Source: Bacillota bacterium
Lineage (GTDB): Bacteria; Bacillota; Clostridia; Lachnospirales; Anaerotignaceae
Reading direction: 5' to 3'
DNA: 64,000 nt
Assembly: GCA_019422105.1 (NCBI GenBank)
Contig: JAHZDZ010000010.1
Location: 62,001-126,000 of the forward strand
Part shown: positions 40,857 through 50,061 of the stretch, one piece after another
Position numbering within the stretch: position 1 is the first letter of the stretch
How the letters are laid out: the number at the start of each line of letters is the position of its first letter
Notes under the pieces: generated by a model
The model's database searches: none
Seen by the model: the letters and a program-made list of their open reading frames with translations, nothing else
Told to the model about the DNA's origin: nothing
Program-made: the position numbers and the translations under genes

Positions 40857-41112
40857 TTCCTCTCTTACCTTGTTCCATAGTATTTGAATTTTTAATTCAA
40901 TTCATTACCTTCTTATTTTAGAAAAGTGGAAGCGAGGCGATACTTCTGCTTGTTTTTATAATACTTCTGAACACTTTCTGTGTCGATGTATTATAATTCA
41001 TACTTTTGCATTTATATTCTCTTTCTGTAACAGAAAGTTAAATTGAATTACTTCCTTGTTCACAGGGAATAAGACCCTTGTTCATTTACATATAAGCAGA
41101 TTGTTCCGTGTT

Positions 41113-41182
41113 CTACCCAAGAACATCCATTGGAAATTTGGGTATTTCCTCAATCAGTTTCAGTTCCAAGGATTGGCGCAAC
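41113..41182 (-). pseudogene. 3' remnant of the HTH_16-type gene
   Basis: The minus strand still reads LRQSLELKLIEEIPKFPMD-like sequence, the C-terminus of the intact gene at 32881, ending at TAG (41113-41115). About 240 bp containing the 5' part has been deleted in this copy. Confidence 0.8.
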
Positions 41183-41206
41183 CCTTACAAGAACATGAAT
41201 TTATCC

Positions 41207-41461
41207 TCATTTAATTACATATAAATTACTGCTTCTCCCTCCGTTATCCCGCAATCTTTTTTCTATTTCAATGTATCCATGGGATTCCAAATCTTTTAAA
41301 GCGCGTCTGACGGTACTGACTGACAGATTCAAATCTTTTGCAATTCTTTTCAGGGAAGGGAAGCTTTTGCCTTCTTTATCGGCTCTATCCCACAGGTAGA
41401 AATATACCAGCACAGCTCGGTGGGGGATACCTGAATCATATATCTCTCTTTTATTACGCAA
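41207..41461 (-). CDS. Winged-helix (HTH_36-like) protein, copy 2
   Basis: An 84-residue duplicate of the protein at 33191, with five substitutions (recognition region KDLNLSVSTVRRALKDLESH). It stands 15 bp after the intact coupling-protein gene. Both copies are intact, so dosage or partial divergence of function is possible. Confidence 0.8.
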   Translation of the reverse strand: MRNKREIYDSGIPHRAVLVYFYLWDRADKEGKSFPSLKRIAKDLNLSVSTVRRALKDLESHGYIEIEKRLRDNGGRSSNLYVIK

Positions 41462-41476
41462 CTACTTCACCTCTCT

Positions 41477-43270
41477 TTAACATCTGAGGTTCTTTGCAAT
41501 TTTTACGATGTTCCTTTCCGCAATATCATCTTCGTCCTCCACATCCTCATCTGCGACATACCTCCTTTCTATCATTTTCTCAATAAATCTCTTGTCGGCG
41601 TAGCTTACTTTTCTAACCACGGCTTCCGGTATATCATATTTTTCATCCAATTCAATTCCCCATAAAAAAAACAGTCTCAGAATGGTTTTCATAGGATTTA
41701 CGCCTGTCCTTGTCACGATGAACGTATCTTTGGGCATGGATTTTAATTCATCCGGCGTTATGAGAGGTCGGCCAGTCATCTGCAATGACTTTGACTGGTC
41801 TTTGCCTTTTGACACACTGCCTGTCATGACCGTCCTTTCCCCTAGATTTTTTGACAATACATTTGCTGTTTCCGAATTGGGGGCAAACCCACCATAGAGC
41901 GTTATCTGGCAGTTATCTACTATGATTTCGCTTCCCTCCTTGCCATAGTTTTTCTCTAATTGAGCCAAACTTTGTATGATCGGTACAAGGCTGATTTTTC
42001 TTGACCTTGATGCAGAAAACATCATCTCTGCTGATTGTATCGCCGGAAGCGTGCCAAATTCATCCATAAACAGCATAACTCTATTTGGCAGTTTCCCGCC
42101 CAGCTCATCGGCAATGGAAAGCATTTCCCGGTATAGCTGCTGGATGATTAAGGATATCAGGAAATACTTTGAATCGTCTTCCTCCGGCATTATCAAAAAC
42201 ACGGCAGATTTTTGTTTGCAGAACTTTTCCGTGTCCAGCTTACTCTCAAAGCACAGCAACTGCTCAATTTCGCTGTCCAGAAAAGCGTTCAGGCGTGAAA
42301 GGGCCGTTGACAGAACGGAAGCCATTGCCTGCTCCGATGTATTTAAAGCGGCGCCGGAGAGCCACCTTGCTTTGTGTTCCTCCGGCAGTTTTTCCATAAG
42401 CAGTTTAAACTGGCTTTTTCCCTTTACATTTGACGGCTCAAGCAAATCTTGAATCATTTTAAATATACTTACGATATGTCTCTGCTCTCCCATGCCATTT
42501 TTGTGGTCTTTATCATCAGGAGCATGGTCTTTCAACGTAACAGGGGAGCAGAACTCAGCCACAACCAGTATCACCGCTGTAATTAGACCTTCAGCGGAAT
42601 CATAAAAGAATGCATTTTGCCCTGCGTTGGCGGAATCAAAACCGCCGCTGTTCATTACCGTTTTACTAACTATCTTTGCATATTTCTCCGCTTTTGCTTT
42701 TGCCACCAAATCGTCCGTTATGAGGTATTCATCCATGTACCGATTTACCATACTCAGCATATTAAAGCCGTCGCTTCTGGTGGGATTTCTTAAATCCAAG
42801 ACACATATATCATAGCCATAGTATTTTTTTGCGATGGGAGCATAGCTTCGTAGAATATCGCCTTTGGTATCTGTTGTAAGAAAACTCATCCCAGCCGCAC
42901 AGCAATATTCTATATTGGGATAGAGAAACTTGGCGGTTTTACCGATACCTGCCGCTCCTATCATAAGTGCATGGGTATCGCCGTCATCCACAATGGCTAC
43001 CGTTTTATTTCTTCCCATTCTGCACCCGATAATCAAGCCCTGCGGCAAATCCTTGGGATTATTCTTTCTCCATTCCTTGGGGCTGTAGTCTACCAGCTTA
43101 AAGGCTTTTTCAATTTCCTTCGGCGTAGCGAACCGCGCCGATCCATGCTGGCCGTCACCTACAGTTTTGCTTTTTATGTTCAGTGTTTTCTGCTCGGCGA
43201 TATACATAATAAGCATAAAAGTGCAAAAAGCTATGATAAGGGGAAGAAGGGGCAGCATCTCTTTTGGCAT
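41477..43270 (-). CDS. VirD4-type conjugal coupling protein (T4CP)
   Basis: A 597-residue hexameric ATPase that links relaxase-bound DNA to the secretion channel. One N-terminal membrane segment (about 7-25) is followed by SARFATPKEI, Walker A GAAGIGKT (about 107), TDTKGD, Walker B MLFMDEFGTLP (about 370) and the RISLVPIIQSLAQLEK arginine-rich segment. It resembles the CD1115 family of clostridial elements. GGAGTTGATGCC precedes the ATG. It lies 15 bp after the primase-like gene. Its C-terminal 122 codons are duplicated at 33461. Confidence 0.93.
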   Translation of the reverse strand: MPKEMLPLLPLIIAFCTFMLIMYIAEQKTLNIKSKTVGDGQHGSARFATPKEIEKAFKLVDYSPKEWRKNNPKDLPQGLIIGCRMGRNKTVAIVDDGDTHALMIGAAGIGKTAKFLYPNIEYCCAAGMSFLTTDTKGDILRSYAPIAKKYYGYDICVLDLRNPTRSDGFNMLSMVNRYMDEYLITDDLVAKAKAEKYAKIVSKTVMNSGGFDSANAGQNAFFYDSAEGLITAVILVVAEFCSPVTLKDHAPDDKDHKNGMGEQRHIVSIFKMIQDLLEPSNVKGKSQFKLLMEKLPEEHKARWLSGAALNTSEQAMASVLSTALSRLNAFLDSEIEQLLCFESKLDTEKFCKQKSAVFLIMPEEDDSKYFLISLIIQQLYREMLSIADELGGKLPNRVMLFMDEFGTLPAIQSAEMMFSASRSRKISLVPIIQSLAQLEKNYGKEGSEIIVDNCQITLYGGFAPNSETANVLSKNLGERTVMTGSVSKGKDQSKSLQMTGRPLITPDELKSMPKDTFIVTRTGVNPMKTILRLFFLWGIELDEKYDIPEAVVRKVSYADKRFIEKMIERRYVADEDVEDEDDIAERNIVKIAKNLRC

Positions 43271-43285
43271 GGCATCAACTCCTTT

Positions 43286-44782
43286 CTATACCAATGCTAT
43301 ATCCGTTGGCGCTTCCTCCGGTTCTTCTTTATTTTCATTTAGCTTCCGCTCCATTTCATTTTTAAAATCCGTATCCATGTATACCTTAAATCGAATGGCA
43401 CAGTCTGCTGTTTTTTTAAGGCATGAAAAAAGAGACTGACCTTTTTTGTTTGCTTTCGTAAGCTGGTCAACCTCTCTTTGCAGTTCCTCATATCTGTTTT
43501 TTATTCGCTGTTTATCCAAGTACGGTCTGTAGCCGGATTCCAGCTTTGTCATATAGTTTTGATATACACTTATTTGAGGGATTTCATTCTGTTCCTCCAG
43601 TGTGCATGCGGCGGTAATTGCTAAATCGGCAATCCTCATAACATTGCTCTCTGCTTTTTTAACTGACTCTTTATTATTGCTTTGGAGAAGGGGAGTCATG
43701 GCCTTTAATTCTCTGCCTATTTGCATTACCATAAAGTCAATTCCCGCTTTCTCATACCTCTGTTGTTTCCACTGTATATAAGGGGAATCTGTTTTTGCAT
43801 TAAGTATACTTAGCTTTCGCCCAATAAAATGATATTGTTCCTTCTTCGGATGTCCCTCTGGCATAATGGGTTTCAGGTTGTTTTCAGCCCTGAGCTGCTC
43901 GTTCCAATCCTTGAATATGGGATACTCTCTTTTGATTTGTTCTGAGCTGTACCCCTTTTCCATAAGCATATCCCTGAATTTGTCATTGGCTTCTATCCCT
44001 GCTGGGTCATAATCAATGCAGATATTTATTTCCTTTATATTATCATGGATTTCCAAAAACCTAAACATTGCCTTTGGTGAAAGACCATCCAGCGCTATAT
44101 AGCTTTCTTTCTGCCAATCATCAGAGTTTATGGTTAGATAAGATAGCAAATCCACCGCCGCCTCAAACACATACAGCTTATCGCCTTGCCCTGTCCAGTT
44201 AAAGCCATATTGCGGGTCAGAGCCAGCAACGGTCATTTTAAACGAGCTGTTGCTGTTTGAGCTTTTCTGATGGGCTGATTTCGGCACACCGTTTTCATCC
44301 ATACCTAAAAATACAATATTGTTGTGTTTTTCCTCCTGATACATTAGACTGTCTTTTACAAACTGCTTCACGATGTCAGGGGACAAAAATCGTGTTTTTA
44401 CCAAGTAAGCGAAGAGCGCTTTCATGTTTTCCGCTTTCGGCGGGAGTTTGAATTCCTGACGTTCTCTCTGCTCTTGATTATTTTGCTTATTAATGACAGT
44501 TAAAGATTCAGCGTCTTCATGGAGCAATTCCTTAACCGCCTCACGAAAGCTGAGACCAAAGAATTCCTGAAGAAACTTCACAGGGTATCCTCCTGTATCG
44601 TTCTTGTGGTCAAACCATTTATTTTTATAAATGGAAATACTGTCATGCTCCCCTGATGCGTCCGTGTAAACCCACTTGAACTCACTTCCGGTCTGCTTGA
44701 GCTTTTCGCCTTTCAACCTCAGAAATTCCTCCAGATTTATATTGTTGGCTTTTTCTATCTGTTCCTTCGAGTAAAGGGCCAT
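43286..44782 (-). CDS. DUF3991/TOPRIM protein (primase-like)
   Basis: A 498-residue protein. The N-terminal 75 residues resemble a CHC2 primase zinc domain without its cysteines (KGEKLKQTGSEFKWVYTD, YPVKFLQEFFGLSFREAV). A DUF3991 region (about 110-200) is followed by a TOPRIM domain with acidic residues in VFEAAVDLLSYL and ICIDYDPAG. Proteins of this type prime DNA synthesis on mobilized single strands or nick DNA. It ends 15 bp before the coupling-protein start and is cotranscribed with it. Confidence 0.85.
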   Translation of the reverse strand: MALYSKEQIEKANNINLEEFLRLKGEKLKQTGSEFKWVYTDASGEHDSISIYKNKWFDHKNDTGGYPVKFLQEFFGLSFREAVKELLHEDAESLTVINKQNNQEQRERQEFKLPPKAENMKALFAYLVKTRFLSPDIVKQFVKDSLMYQEEKHNNIVFLGMDENGVPKSAHQKSSNSNSSFKMTVAGSDPQYGFNWTGQGDKLYVFEAAVDLLSYLTINSDDWQKESYIALDGLSPKAMFRFLEIHDNIKEINICIDYDPAGIEANDKFRDMLMEKGYSSEQIKREYPIFKDWNEQLRAENNLKPIMPEGHPKKEQYHFIGRKLSILNAKTDSPYIQWKQQRYEKAGIDFMVMQIGRELKAMTPLLQSNNKESVKKAESNVMRIADLAITAACTLEEQNEIPQISVYQNYMTKLESGYRPYLDKQRIKNRYEELQREVDQLTKANKKGQSLFSCLKKTADCAIRFKVYMDTDFKNEMERKLNENKEEPEEAPTDIALV

Positions 44783-44807
44783 TATATCACCGTCTTTTCT
44801 TTTTAAT

Positions 44808-45281
44808 TTATAAATTCAGTCTGTTTTCATTTTGCTCCATTTTCTGCTGAACAGAAATGTCCAAGGCATTTTCCAATGCCGATGGATTAAGCCCTCCGGC
44901 CTCGTACCCCTCAAGTATTGTATTTAAATATTGCTTAGACGGCATTCCTATTTTAAATATACTATCCATGATATAAACCATAGCTTCTGTCTTCTCTCCA
45001 TTTACCTCAATATCAATATATTCTTTATGGTAAAAATGAGGGAATCCTTCATATCTGTCAAGTCGCTTTTCATCACCTTCTTGTATTGACCAGACGAGAA
45101 CAGGAACCGTCTCACCAGTTGCTTTTTCTATGGTTGCATAGGCATTTTTGGCGTCTCCACGAAACAGCATTCTGTAATCCTTTATTTCTCCATAGGCAAC
45201 CTTTTTGGCTGTTGGACATCTCATTGCCATTTGCCTCAGGTTCAGATTACTGCCGTAGGCAATATAGTATTTATTTTTCAT
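44808..45281 (-). CDS. Gamma-glutamylcyclotransferase-like (AIG2/GGCT) protein
   Basis: A 157-residue beta-barrel protein. YIAYGSNLNLRQM (about 6-18) is the substrate loop and RYEGFPHFY (about 76-84) holds the catalytic Glu of the GGCT fold, which cleaves gamma-glutamyl amides to 5-oxoproline. Its ATG overlaps the stop of the amidoligase gene (ATGA), so the two are translationally coupled. This synthetase-plus-cyclotransferase pairing suggests making and undoing of a gamma-linked peptide or isopeptide. Confidence 0.85.
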   Translation of the reverse strand: MKNKYYIAYGSNLNLRQMAMRCPTAKKVAYGEIKDYRMLFRGDAKNAYATIEKATGETVPVLVWSIQEGDEKRLDRYEGFPHFYHKEYIDIEVNGEKTEAMVYIMDSIFKIGMPSKQYLNTILEGYEAGGLNPSALENALDISVQQKMEQNENRLNL

Positions 45282-46312
45282 AACATCATTCCTTCCCTCG
45301 TGTAATCCATTTCACTTTGAATTTCCTGTTCTTGTATGCACACAGGTACTTCCGATGAATCAGGCAATAGCTGATTGTTATTTTGAGCCAACCGCTGCTT
45401 TTGTTTTTCTATTTGGGTAGGGTCTTTCCACGCGATATTTCCTTCCAGATGCTCCAGCAAAAACATACGGGCAGTCTCAAACTCTTTGCCTATCATGCCC
45501 AGCCTTAAAAGCCATGTGCGAAAGGTATATTTTTCATTGGTTGAATTAGTACGTTCGTAGCGTGCTCTTTTTTGTGTCAGGGCCTGATTGCTTATGGCCA
45601 GACTTAATTGGATATATGTCTTTATTTTTCCGGCATGCATTGTGCCGTTGAACAATCGGAACTCAATTGTACCCTTTGAAAATACAGCGTGCAGATTTAA
45701 TGCATGATATCTGCTAGTATGATAATGAATGCCACTTCCATCGCTACCCTTGTACCACAATTTTTTTATATCTTCCTTGGAAGATGGTATCCTTGTGTTC
45801 AACTCCTGAATAAAGTTTTCATCAACCTTTTTGCAGTAACTGTATTCTCTTTCAACATTTACCTGTAATGCCTTATATAGTAAATCCTCCTTGCTTCGCA
45901 TGATATTTGTCAAATTTCTTAGGCTTTTTGCATCATACTTCGAAGCATCTATATGTACGTGAATTCCTGTGGAATCATTGGCAATTGCACCTTTTTTACG
46001 GAGCTGTCGCACAATCTCCTGAATTGTTTTGATATCCTTATACTTGCAGATTGGGCTTACTAGCTCCACAGAGTATTCTCCATCTTGAGTATCCATATAT
46101 TCCCCTCTGCCGCATTTTATCTGCTTTTTGATGCTGCTGTCACTCATAAGAATCCACTTGCGGCTTTCATTGTCAGTCACCTCATATTTCTTATAATATC
46201 CGCCAATATACCTATAATTTGTTCCGAAATACTCAGCAATTACTTGAGCTGCCTGTTCTCTTGTGATACCCGTCATTTCTATCTCAATTCCAAAATTCTG
46301 ATCCTGTATCAT
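45278..46312 (-). CDS. Amidoligase (COOH-NH2 ligase) family enzyme
   Basis: A 344-residue glutamine-synthetase-fold ligase. The metal/ATP residues are intact: FGIEIEMTG near the N-terminus, YSVELVSPICKY (about 80) and GIHVHIDASK (about 118), then TIEFRLFNGT (about 217). Such enzymes use ATP to join an amine to a carboxylate of an amino acid or peptide. The C-terminal 100 residues (TFRTWLLRLGMIGKEFETAR) form a helical extension also present in the dead paralogue at 50901. Gene pairs of this ligase with GGCT proteins are known in mobile elements; the substrate is not. It lies 31 bp after the surface-protein gene. Confidence 0.88.
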   Translation of the reverse strand: MIQDQNFGIEIEMTGITREQAAQVIAEYFGTNYRYIGGYYKKYEVTDNESRKWILMSDSSIKKQIKCGRGEYMDTQDGEYSVELVSPICKYKDIKTIQEIVRQLRKKGAIANDSTGIHVHIDASKYDAKSLRNLTNIMRSKEDLLYKALQVNVEREYSYCKKVDENFIQELNTRIPSSKEDIKKLWYKGSDGSGIHYHTSRYHALNLHAVFSKGTIEFRLFNGTMHAGKIKTYIQLSLAISNQALTQKRARYERTNSTNEKYTFRTWLLRLGMIGKEFETARMFLLEHLEGNIAWKDPTQIEKQKQRLAQNNNQLLPDSSEVPVCIQEQEIQSEMDYTREGMML

Positions 46313-46343
46313 TTATACCATCTCATTTCAAATCTTTTTCAGG

Positions 46344-49300
46344 TCACCTTACTGCCTTTATTACATAGCTGTAAAACCAGTCAGTTTCCTTAATGTCATT
46401 AAAGTGATTAGGCTTGTCTGTTTTCAAATCAGAGTACAAAATTTTATTCAGTAAAGTCACTGTCTCGGCTCTTGTTATGGTATCCGTGTAGCGGAATTTT
46501 TGGTTTTCATCACCGCTTACAATACCCGCATTGTAAAAACGTGCGATTTCATCTTTATAGTGGGAGTTGTCAATGTCAGTCAGCGGACAGGAAGTATCGT
46601 AACCGTCTGTATCAATCACATTTGCCAAAATCATAATCACTTCTTCTCTCGTGATGGGCTGTTCCGGTTTAAAACTGTTGTCTGTAAATCCCTTGAGTAT
46701 CCCTGCTTTTGCTAAGTCTTCGATACTTTCTTTTGCCCACGAATTGCTGATATCATTGAACTTCATTTTTGATTCTTCTGTGTTGACTCTGAAAATCCTA
46801 TGAATAATAGAGACAAATTCAGCGCGGGTTATTTCGTTATTGGGCCTGAACGTGTTATCGGGGTATCCTGCAATATATCCTGATTCCAATTTCTCGGAAA
46901 CGTACACACCATCTATCAGAGGTATATTTTGACCGTTTTTATCTACACCGCCAGTATACTGAACGAGGGCAGAAGCTTTCTGTACATCTGTATCGGAATC
47001 TTTGTTTTTCTCTTTCGCTTTTACAGAGTGACCGCCGCCTGAGCTGTTATTGTCTGATTCATTATCCTTGTCATTGTCATCTGTGTTTTCGTTGTCACCC
47101 TTGCTATCATCTGTGTTGCTGCTGTCATCCTTCTTATCTTCCAGTATCAAGAATAGGGTAATATTCCCGTCTACTTCGACCTCTGTGCCGGGAGCATATG
47201 CAACCCCTGAGCCGTCTGATTCTGTGTTCCATTCGACAAAAATTTTATTTTCCGGTATCTGTATTCCATCAAGACCAGCAACAGTGAAGGTATCTCCCTT
47301 CTTTATGCTTAGTGGGGAAGGGGGATTGCCCTCAATACCGTTCAGTTCATAGGTCACAGTGCGTTCATCGCTGTAAGAGAAGCTGTATGACACCTGATTG
47401 CCAGCATAGTCCTCAGCATATACCTCATATTCTCCAGCTCTGAGCTTTATCTGTGTATGCAAAGATTTTTCTCCGTCATTGTCGTTTCTGATTTCACTTC
47501 CGTCAGGCAAACGAACTGCCTTAATGCCTGATAAATCATCTGACACTTGTATGAGGGCGGTATCATCCACTATCTCAACATTAATAACAGGGGCCTCTTT
47601 GTCGATGGAGTCTATTGTGAATGGCAATTCCATAATGATATATCTGTCATTGGCAACCTGAAGAATATAATCACCGTTATTTATAATCGTTACTTCTTTA
47701 TTTAAAGGAGCCATCATACCCGCCGGAGTTAAATTAACAGGGTCTGCCACAATGACTTCCTGTTCTTCTATGGTGTCTGAGCTATCGGAGTTTTCCTCCA
47801 TATCGTTTTCAGGCTCTGTTATTTCACCCTCTTTATTCTCATCAGCTACAATATCTTCTGAGATTTCACTTTCTGGTTCTTTTTGTTCTTCATCTTCAGA
47901 CTCCTTGGTTTCAGGTTCTGAGTTTGTGTCTTTTATTTCTTCTGTTGGAATAGTATCCGTGGTCTGTGGCTCTTTTTTCTCCACTGGCTCTGTCGGAGGC
48001 TCTGCGATGAGGCTTCGCATTCCCATGCCATAGCCTAAATACAATTCCCGCAAATTTTCAGAATTGCTGTCGGCATAAAACTGCAGCGTTACATCTTGAT
48101 TTGTCCAGCTTTTTGGGATTCCTGTAACCATTGCCTCGATTGCATTCATCTCATAATAATCCGTACCCATTACATATTCCACAACAGCCTCATTTCCGGC
48201 TCTGTCATACGCTTTTAGAATACAGGGCAGTCTTAAACCATAATCATAGCTGTATGGCAATGTTTCCGGTGTAATTTCAGTACCATTTGGCAATACCAGC
48301 TTTTCAACCTGATCGTTGTCCGTCACATCTATATATCCCCATGACATTGCTCCCAGCATTGTTTCAATTTCAGGCTTTTCTCTGTCAATGGTATCAACAG
48401 TTACTACAGCGGTACTCTCGGTATATCCGTCTGTTCCTGTTACACTGAACTCATATGTGCCATTATCATAAACATTGTAGGTAATAGGTTCTGTGTAATC
48501 ATATACTTTACCTGACGGCAGTTGAATCTCCTTAACATCGCCAAGGGCAGTAACCGTCAGCTTTTTACTCATGGTCATTTTGTCGTCCTCCACAGTTACC
48601 TTAATGGACGCTGCTCCTTCAGGTAATGCTACCTGACGTTCACTGACGCTGACATACAGATTGATTGATAATCCCTCAGCCACTTCAATGGTTATTTGCT
48701 GTAGTCCTATGGTGTTCGGATTGTATCCCTTTATCATGTCATAGGTCACTGGCAATAATTCTACCTTTCCAGACTCACGTCTAACCTTAAGCAGAAGTCC
48801 CTCAAGGTTTAATGCCTCGCCTTGCTCATAGTCCGTTTTAAAATCAGTGCTGATAAAATCCGCAATATCCACAATGGCATCCTCGTACTTAAATTCATAA
48901 GGCTCGGACACATTGCCATTCTCATCTTTGGCAAAAGCGTAATATGTACCGGATTCCAACAAAAGCACATCACTGGCTAATTGCCACCCATCCTCATATG
49001 GCTCAGGTGTATTATTGATGCAATACATATATACTCCTATATTATCCGTGGCGTTAATCAGCACTCTCGCTTCAACATCCGTATAGAAAACTTCAACAGA
49101 AGAAATAACTGGTTTTTCGGTGTCAACATAAGGCTCGCCAGCCCAATTATATCCGGCGTCCACCGTTCTGGTTTTAAATTCGGTATTTGTGTCATATCCA
49201 TATACATTTGACAATTTAGTCAAATTATCTTTATCATAATAAAAAGAGTCACTTACCGTTTGTTCTTCTTCGCATAGATTAGTAATAGTTTCCAGATTTG

Positions 49301-49955
49301 AGCATCCCATAAATATATAACTGGATAGATAATTTACTGTGGATGGGACAACAATATCCCTAATCGCAGTGTTCGTAAAAGCCTGATTATTTATTTGCTC
49401 AACACCCTCAGATATTTTGACATATTCTAAATTAGTACATCCATCAAACCCCTTGATGGGTATCTCCTTCAAGTTTTCCGGAATCACGATTTCACGTAAA
49501 CTGCTGCAATTCTGAAACGCATTATTTCGCATTACACTTAATGATTTCGGTAATATCACATGACTCAGTTTGCTGCTGTTCATACACATACCTTCGCCAA
49601 TTTCGGTTACTCCTTCTGAAATATAAAGGTTTTCAATAGAAGAATTTAAAAACAGATTTTTCCCCAGTACAGTAATCCCTTGCTCTACGATAACCGACTT
49701 TATGTCATCCCTGTTTGTGAATGGATTTGGTGTATAGGTGTAAAAATTTGCTGTGGGGCCTTTTCCGCTGATTCTTAGCTCACCTGTTGCCGAATCGAAT
49801 GTGGCTATAACATCACTTTTTTGTTCAAATCCAATTTCATAAGTTTCTACCTGTTCCTGAGCATATGCCGTTTTCAAAGAAATGGGTGAAGCCACGGATG
49901 GAACGGTTAAACTCAACGCCATTACCAATGCCAATGTCCTTCTTAATTTTTTCAT
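46344..49955 (-). CDS. Large surface protein: leucine-rich repeats, Ig-like domains, SLH anchor
   Basis: A 1,203-residue exported protein. Signal peptide at 1-32 (MKKLRRTLALVMALSLTVPS). About 45-250 are BspA-type leucine-rich repeats (LREIVIPENLKEIPIKGFDG). Several Ig-like domains follow (about 280-680), then an acidic Pro/Glu/Asp-rich linker (about 685-765), another Ig-like domain, an InlB B-repeat (about 885-955, ending DGNITLFLIL), a Ser/Asn/Asp linker and three S-layer homology units (about 1015-1203; GYIAGYPDNTFRPNNEITRAE). It should be non-covalently attached to cell-wall polymer and act as adhesin. CTAAGGAGG precedes the ATG. It is carried by an ICE and followed by the amidoligase gene. 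Confidence 0.9.
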   Translation of the reverse strand: MKKLRRTLALVMALSLTVPSVASPISLKTAYAQEQVETYEIGFEQKSDVIATFDSATGELRISGKGPTANFYTYTPNPFTNRDDIKSVIVEQGITVLGKNLFLNSSIENLYISEGVTEIGEGMCMNSSKLSHVILPKSLSVMRNNAFQNCSSLREIVIPENLKEIPIKGFDGCTNLEYVKISEGVEQINNQAFTNTAIRDIVVPSTVNYLSSYIFMGCSNLETITNLCEEEQTVSDSFYYDKDNLTKLSNVYGYDTNTEFKTRTVDAGYNWAGEPYVDTEKPVISSVEVFYTDVEARVLINATDNIGVYMYCINNTPEPYEDGWQLASDVLLLESGTYYAFAKDENGNVSEPYEFKYEDAIVDIADFISTDFKTDYEQGEALNLEGLLLKVRRESGKVELLPVTYDMIKGYNPNTIGLQQITIEVAEGLSINLYVSVSERQVALPEGAASIKVTVEDDKMTMSKKLTVTALGDVKEIQLPSGKVYDYTEPITYNVYDNGTYEFSVTGTDGYTESTAVVTVDTIDREKPEIETMLGAMSWGYIDVTDNDQVEKLVLPNGTEITPETLPYSYDYGLRLPCILKAYDRAGNEAVVEYVMGTDYYEMNAIEAMVTGIPKSWTNQDVTLQFYADSNSENLRELYLGYGMGMRSLIAEPPTEPVEKKEPQTTDTIPTEEIKDTNSEPETKESEDEEQKEPESEISEDIVADENKEGEITEPENDMEENSDSSDTIEEQEVIVADPVNLTPAGMMAPLNKEVTIINNGDYILQVANDRYIIMELPFTIDSIDKEAPVINVEIVDDTALIQVSDDLSGIKAVRLPDGSEIRNDNDGEKSLHTQIKLRAGEYEVYAEDYAGNQVSYSFSYSDERTVTYELNGIEGNPPSPLSIKKGDTFTVAGLDGIQIPENKIFVEWNTESDGSGVAYAPGTEVEVDGNITLFLILEDKKDDSSNTDDSKGDNENTDDNDKDNESDNNSSGGGHSVKAKEKNKDSDTDVQKASALVQYTGGVDKNGQNIPLIDGVYVSEKLESGYIAGYPDNTFRPNNEITRAEFVSIIHRIFRVNTEESKMKFNDISNSWAKESIEDLAKAGILKGFTDNSFKPEQPITREEVIMILANVIDTDGYDTSCPLTDIDNSHYKDEIARFYNAGIVSGDENQKFRYTDTITRAETVTLLNKILYSDLKTDKPNHFNDIKETDWFYSYVIKAVR

Positions 49956-50017
49956 GCTAAAACCTCCTTAGTTTTATGAAATTTTTTTGTTTTTCCAGAT
50001 ACAATTTGTTTTCCGTC

Positions 50018-50047
50018 ACAAAAAAAGAACCTTGTTTAAGGTTCTTT
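50018..50047 (-). terminator. Terminator before the surface-protein gene
   Basis: AAAGAACCTT-GTTT-AAGGTTCTTT; on the minus strand a T run follows. It ends transcription of the tandem-RHH gene, so the surface protein gene needs its own promoter (49956-50017). Confidence 0.85.
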
Positions 50048-50061
50048 CGGCTTTGATATTA

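Larger units (their letters stand above)
41021..41871. repeat. Right direct repeat flanking the cargo module
   Basis: Partner of 32765-33855. It includes a shared CTTTCTGT-A-ACAGAAAG dyad at its left end, a broken HTH_16 gene, the second winged-helix gene and the 3' end of the intact coupling-protein gene. Confidence 0.9.

Noticed and set aside
32765..41871. Cargo as a composite transposon
   Set aside because: The repeats are pieces of ICE backbone genes; no transposase frame or target duplication is visible.
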